Source: Uloborus plumipes
Lineage: Eukaryota; Arthropoda; Arachnida; Araneae; Uloboridae
Direction: 5' to 3'
DNA: 64,000 nucleotides
Assembly: GCA_038373865.1 (NCBI GenBank)
Contig: JAXGGA010002178.1
Coordinates: forward strand, 62,001-126,000
Positions within the stretch are counted from its first letter, which is position 1. Each line of letters begins with the position of its first letter. The notes beneath the pieces are model-generated. The model ran no database searches, had not been told where the DNA came from, and saw only the letters and a list, made by a program, of their open reading frames with translations. Both the position numbers and the translations under genes were made by a program. Positions 59,665 through 64,000 of this stretch are shown here, in pieces.

Positions 59665-62600
59665 CTTTTTTTACTGTTTCTTCAAGATCAAATCTTTCAG
59701 CTTTTACATTTTAATTTTCTTTTTCGTTCTTATTTCCTAATTAGCTTGAGATTCCGCAAATAACTCATATTACCGATAACTTTAGAGAATGCTGAATAAT
59801 TTAACTTCATCATTACTTAAACAATTTTTCCGATTTTCTTTCTCCTCTTTCATTTTTTAACAACACACACTCTCTAGTTTTGCAGTTAGGCCTTTAACTT
59901 TTCCCTTACGAAAAATTACGTACGCTACAGATGAAGGACTTCACTTCATCCTTTAAAATGAAGTGAAAAAACAACAGGCAGCAAAATCACGAGGGGGAGA
60001 AAAAAGTGTGTGATGGTTGCGGAAGCGGGGCTCGAAATTATTCTCTTCTGCTGGTTCATCATGGAATGGGAACCCTGCAGGTGTGCCAACCGTACTGCTT
60101 TAGCATACACACATACACACGCACCGTATGCACCCACACATATACGAATACATATATCAATCCCTTATGGGGGCCTTGTTATACACGGTTGGAAAGAATC
60201 GACCATCTGGGTTTCTAACTAGGCTCCGAAAAACTTTTTTCATCGTATTTTTACTCCCTTGTGTTTCTGCCTGTTGTGTTTTGTTTCTGGTTTTTGTTTC
60301 TACCTGCGACTGCAAAGAGCGTGCATAGATGCATCTGGGCTTAATACGAAGCTTACCCATCGTTTACTGGACTGTTTCTATTGATGGAGTTTGCGCGGAG
60401 AGCGATTTTTTCCTACTTCCCCCCCCAAGTTCATTTTCGCCATTATTCTATTTTGTTCCCGTTTTTTATACACATTTTCTTCAAGATGTTCTTCTTTTTC
60501 ACATTTCGAAGGTTTGTTAATGGTTTCAAAAGAGGGAGGAGGGGAAAAACAGTTACGAATTCTTTCTCACGTTTGTTTTGTTTTACGGTTTGGATTTTAT
60601 GAAGGCTTTGAGCACTTTTCTGCCATTCCTCATACTTTAAGGCTATTAAATGATCACGGAAAGATTTTTCTCTTGCAAGCACTATATAAATTGCTAGAAC
60701 ATAAAATTATCGATGATGTTAAAGGTTTAACTGCTCTTCTCTCTCGCTTTGGAGTGATTCCGAAGAAAATACTTGTTTCCGGCATGTTTACATTTTATTT
60801 TCGCTCGTAGCTTTTAAAAGTTTTATTTTTAAAACATTCTTTAATTTAATGTTAAGTCACGATGCAGTGCTGTTTAGTTTTTGGTAAATATTTTTACATA
60901 AATAGCGAAAGAAAAGAAACATCCGAAAGAGAAAGAAAAAGGGGAATAACAGAAAACATAAATTCGACCTAGAAACTATTTTTGCTTAAAATTTTTTAGT
61001 CCTTAAATTTTACAAAGAATTTCAGAACTTTGTACGCTATTTAAGATTGAAGCATTTTTAACGCAATTTACTTCATGCATAGTAAACTTTTAAGTAAAAA
61101 TGTCTTGATCTATTCCTGGTTTTAGTTAGAAACGATAGAAAAGAAGATTGAAACTTCAAAACAGATATATCATTTCATTTTTCACTTAAACCAATGTTTC
61201 AATCAGTTGGAATACAAGCCGTATAGCATCATAAATATAATTATTAGAAAATCAAAATTAAAAGTGAACGTGCGAGACTCCTTTTTTCTGCTGATTTGGT
61301 AAAGTGTAAGCTATCTTTCCTGGAAAAACAAACACGAGTTGCATTAAATATGAAAAATGAGCTTAACGGGGTAAAAATTGCACGCATTTTACCAAGAGAT
61401 TTTTAGCCTATAAAAAGTTACAAAAATTTGGATTGTTACAAGATACTGAACGTTACGGGGATTACTGAATCGTAATTTCAACATTTCTGAAAGATTTTTA
61501 CTCGAGAACAGATCTGGGTAAAGTTCTTTAACTTCAGGAAATTATTAGAAATATTAAGTCATATTAATCATTTATCTTCACAATAATAACGCAGTACTTT
61601 TAAGTAAAAACTATCAAAAATTAATTAAGAAAAAACAAAATTCGTTATTATTTCTATGTCATCTATTAGTGCTCTAGACAAGCATTTTAAGTAAACTGTT
61701 TTCTTGAAAAATGAAATATGGACTTTTTTATATTCAACCCGATGCAGTGTTAATATGAATTAGGCATTTACTTAAAGTGACTCCATACGAATGTATTGAA
61801 AACATCTTTGCTTCTAGAAATTAAAAGTTCAAGCATAAAATGTTAAGCAAACGCAATGAAAAGTAAGATATCAACTTGTTAATACTCTTTGAGGAGAGTT
61901 TCTCTTTTTTTCCTGTTTCTCGGAAATAAACCGAAGTATGTTTAATTTTGTCTTATCAAGAGTGTCATTCACGTAGCTGAAGCTAAAATTATTTTCATGT
62001 TTTTGCAAAACGCATCCATTGTTAAAAAGTAAAACAATTCCTTTTTTTCGAAAATCAACTGATATAAAACAACGTAATTGAAATTTTTTGAAACTGGAAG
62101 TCAGTTTACAATGTTGAGCACAAAAATATCACTAGTAAAATCTTCAAAATTTCTATTATAACTCATCATAAGTAAAAGCGTCAAAGTAATACAAGTTAAG
62201 CCCAGAATATTTAATTTATTAGTTTCGTGACTTTTAATTTTTTTCTGCATTTATTTTTTTTAGACTAATTTAGACAGCCTTAATCTGTTTTAACTGTCAT
62301 AGCGCATCTTTTTCGAGATGTTATTTGAAATGAGTTTAGAAGAATTCCTTAGAAGTTAATTTCCATAATATCAAGTTCCCAACATTTTTTGAAATGTACT
62401 TAGGCCAGTATTACTGTGACGCACTGATGTATGAAAATTTCATATTTTGATGCAATATGTTACGTAAACTCTACATGCTTCAACCAATTTTTATTAATCA
62501 AAAATGACATCACCATACAATTCATTGCTTGGTCTACATTCCTAAGAACTCAATGAACTATATTTTGTTAACTGATGAATTGTATAAAAGAAATGTTACA

Positions 62601-64000
62601 ACTTATTGCTCGCCAAAAACTTTAAAGCAAACGCACTGAATGAAGCACTGTCTTCAAAAAAGGTGCAGAAAGTTTCCTATTTCTCGAAGCACCTGGACTT
62701 TGTGCAATTACGATGGATACTATTAAAAGAATAATATAAATGCTGAACTGAGAGAGTATTACTTCTTGTACATAATTTAAAGCATAATTTTGATGAATGT
62801 TTTACCGTCGTCCGATAGAAATGTAAGTACGTGTATATGTTACATATTTATAAAGGACTATGAAAGAGATGGATTTCGTGCATTTTTGTTCTGGACGAAA
62901 GTTTTTTTGTTTAAATCATTATTTTTCAGCCATTCCATTTTATCGAGCTCCCTGATGTATCATGATTGTTTTTGCGAAATATGTAAATTTTATTGGTGCA
63001 AATATATTAAAATGATAATACATTCTAATAGTTTGATGTTCTTATTTCAATTGTTTTTATATGGTTTCATCAATGTAACATAAGGCAGACTTGGGAGAAG
63101 AAGCAGTGATTTTCAAAGTTATTTCACAGAAAATAGCACATTGGTTTTATTTTTTAAAAATCCAATTTATCCACAACATATGGACTTTTGTGATTGGTAA
63201 AAAAGTAAGTTTCGGTTTGAGAAGCAATTTTTTACCTCCGAAAATTATTAATTACAGAACTCTTCAATTTCGGCATATTCCCCATACCGCTGCTTAAGAT
63301 GCCGTTTTTGCGATTTCCGTAAGGGGAAGATGCCTCACGCGATGTTTTGCGTCAACTGTGATGTTTTGCGTCGCATACCATACATTTCATCGAATCAGGT
63401 TTTTTTCCTCATTCTTCCTGATTAAGTATCACCTCAATTAGTTTCCTCTAAATTATACTTCTTTACAGTCGTACGAATATCTTTGCGCTAGGAAATAATG
63501 AGTTTAATACAGCCCCATAATCAATCAGACAGGAGGGTGAAGGCAAAGGAATGTTGCTCGGTAATTGTAATATTTGCATTGTATAACGACCTATAATTTC
63601 GAAAAGCAAAACTTTATTTAATAGTAGATTTTCACCAACATGTAAATTTGGTAAAAATGAACAAAAACTCCTACAGCCAAAACATGAATGAATATGAATT
63701 TAAGAGGAACGAATAGTCTAAAAACTACAGCAAATTAATTTCAAGGCCACAGTGAAGCCTTCAAGTTAATCTCTTCATCAGCGGAAAAACTAGAAATACA
63801 TAACATCAAGGCTACAAAGACGAATGCAACAACGAAAAGGCACAGCATATGGGTGATTCTACGGTCAATGAGTTTTTTTCTTTTGTCCACAAAGGCAAAA
63901 TAATCGGTTTAATTTCACACTCATTATTTCACTAGTCACCGCTATTTTTATGATTGTAGTTGTAAGGGCCAGTCTTTGATGCTAGGGGAAAATGCGTTGC
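59665..64000. other. Intergenic flank, no gene supported
   Basis: AT-rich sequence downstream of Lim1. A 139-codon plus-strand frame (60391-60810) resembles no protein I know. There is a CA-type run near 60106-60150. The last 200 bp (about 63740-63850) contain GAAGCCTTCAAG and CTCTTCATCAGCGG, which may belong to a retroelement tail, but this is too little to call. Confidence 0.5.

Noticed and set aside
60391..60810. 139-codon plus-strand frame downstream of Lim1
   Set aside because: The C-terminal part looks mildly protein-like, but I recognise no domain and the start region is translated low-complexity C/T-rich DNA. Without homologues I do not call it.

Overview
This is a stretch of animal, almost certainly arthropod, nuclear DNA. 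It is AT-rich with long introns, GT-AG splice sites, many microsatellites and many small DNA transposons. The Helitron, hAT and Tc1 remnants, the intron sizes and the base composition fit a chelicerate such as a spider, but no sequence here fixes the taxon.

The only host gene I can support is the 3' half of Lim1 (LIM-homeobox, Lhx1/Lhx5 class), on the + strand. Three coding exons join in frame: 4210-4396 (homeodomain residues 47-60 and the Lhx1/5 basic tail), 51865-52038 (Pro/Gly-rich tail with a YDFFP-like motif) and 57213-57400 (C-terminus ending in VW, stop at 57398-57400). The introns are 47,468 bp and 5,174 bp. The exons for the two LIM domains and homeodomain residues 1-46 must lie upstream, because 1-4209 is intron. 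The 3' UTR probably runs to about 58.2-58.3 kb. I see no gene from there to 64000.

The rest is intron and flank filled with mobile elements. A family of nine small TA-flanked elements (ends CACTGTAAAAAATG, interior of repeated ACTGTAAAATT and TTTTACAGT palindromes) occurs at 9957, 20400, 23735, 26586, 27605, 33353, 42352, 49004 and 56757. Four of the nine have been entered by an unrelated element: a 107-bp palindromic MITE, a 1,017-bp Helitron, a 171-bp hAT MITE with an 8-bp target duplication, and a decayed 1,427-bp Tc1 element. Two other TA-flanked elements (1103-2819 and 58371-59662) carry many internal copies of their own terminal motif. There are also a 676-bp hAT element, a second hAT MITE, a large foldback, three diverged tandem duplications and two long AT microsatellites.

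Between the repeats are blocks of complex, more GC-rich, non-coding sequence that look like candidate cis-regulatory DNA of a developmental gene. They include a pair of CTCF-like motifs near 7.9 kb, a TAATCG cluster near 9.4 kb, a homeodomain-site-rich block near 16.2 kb and a 16-bp CACGTG palindrome at 48.5 kb. These regulatory readings are inference from motifs and need alignment to a related genome.
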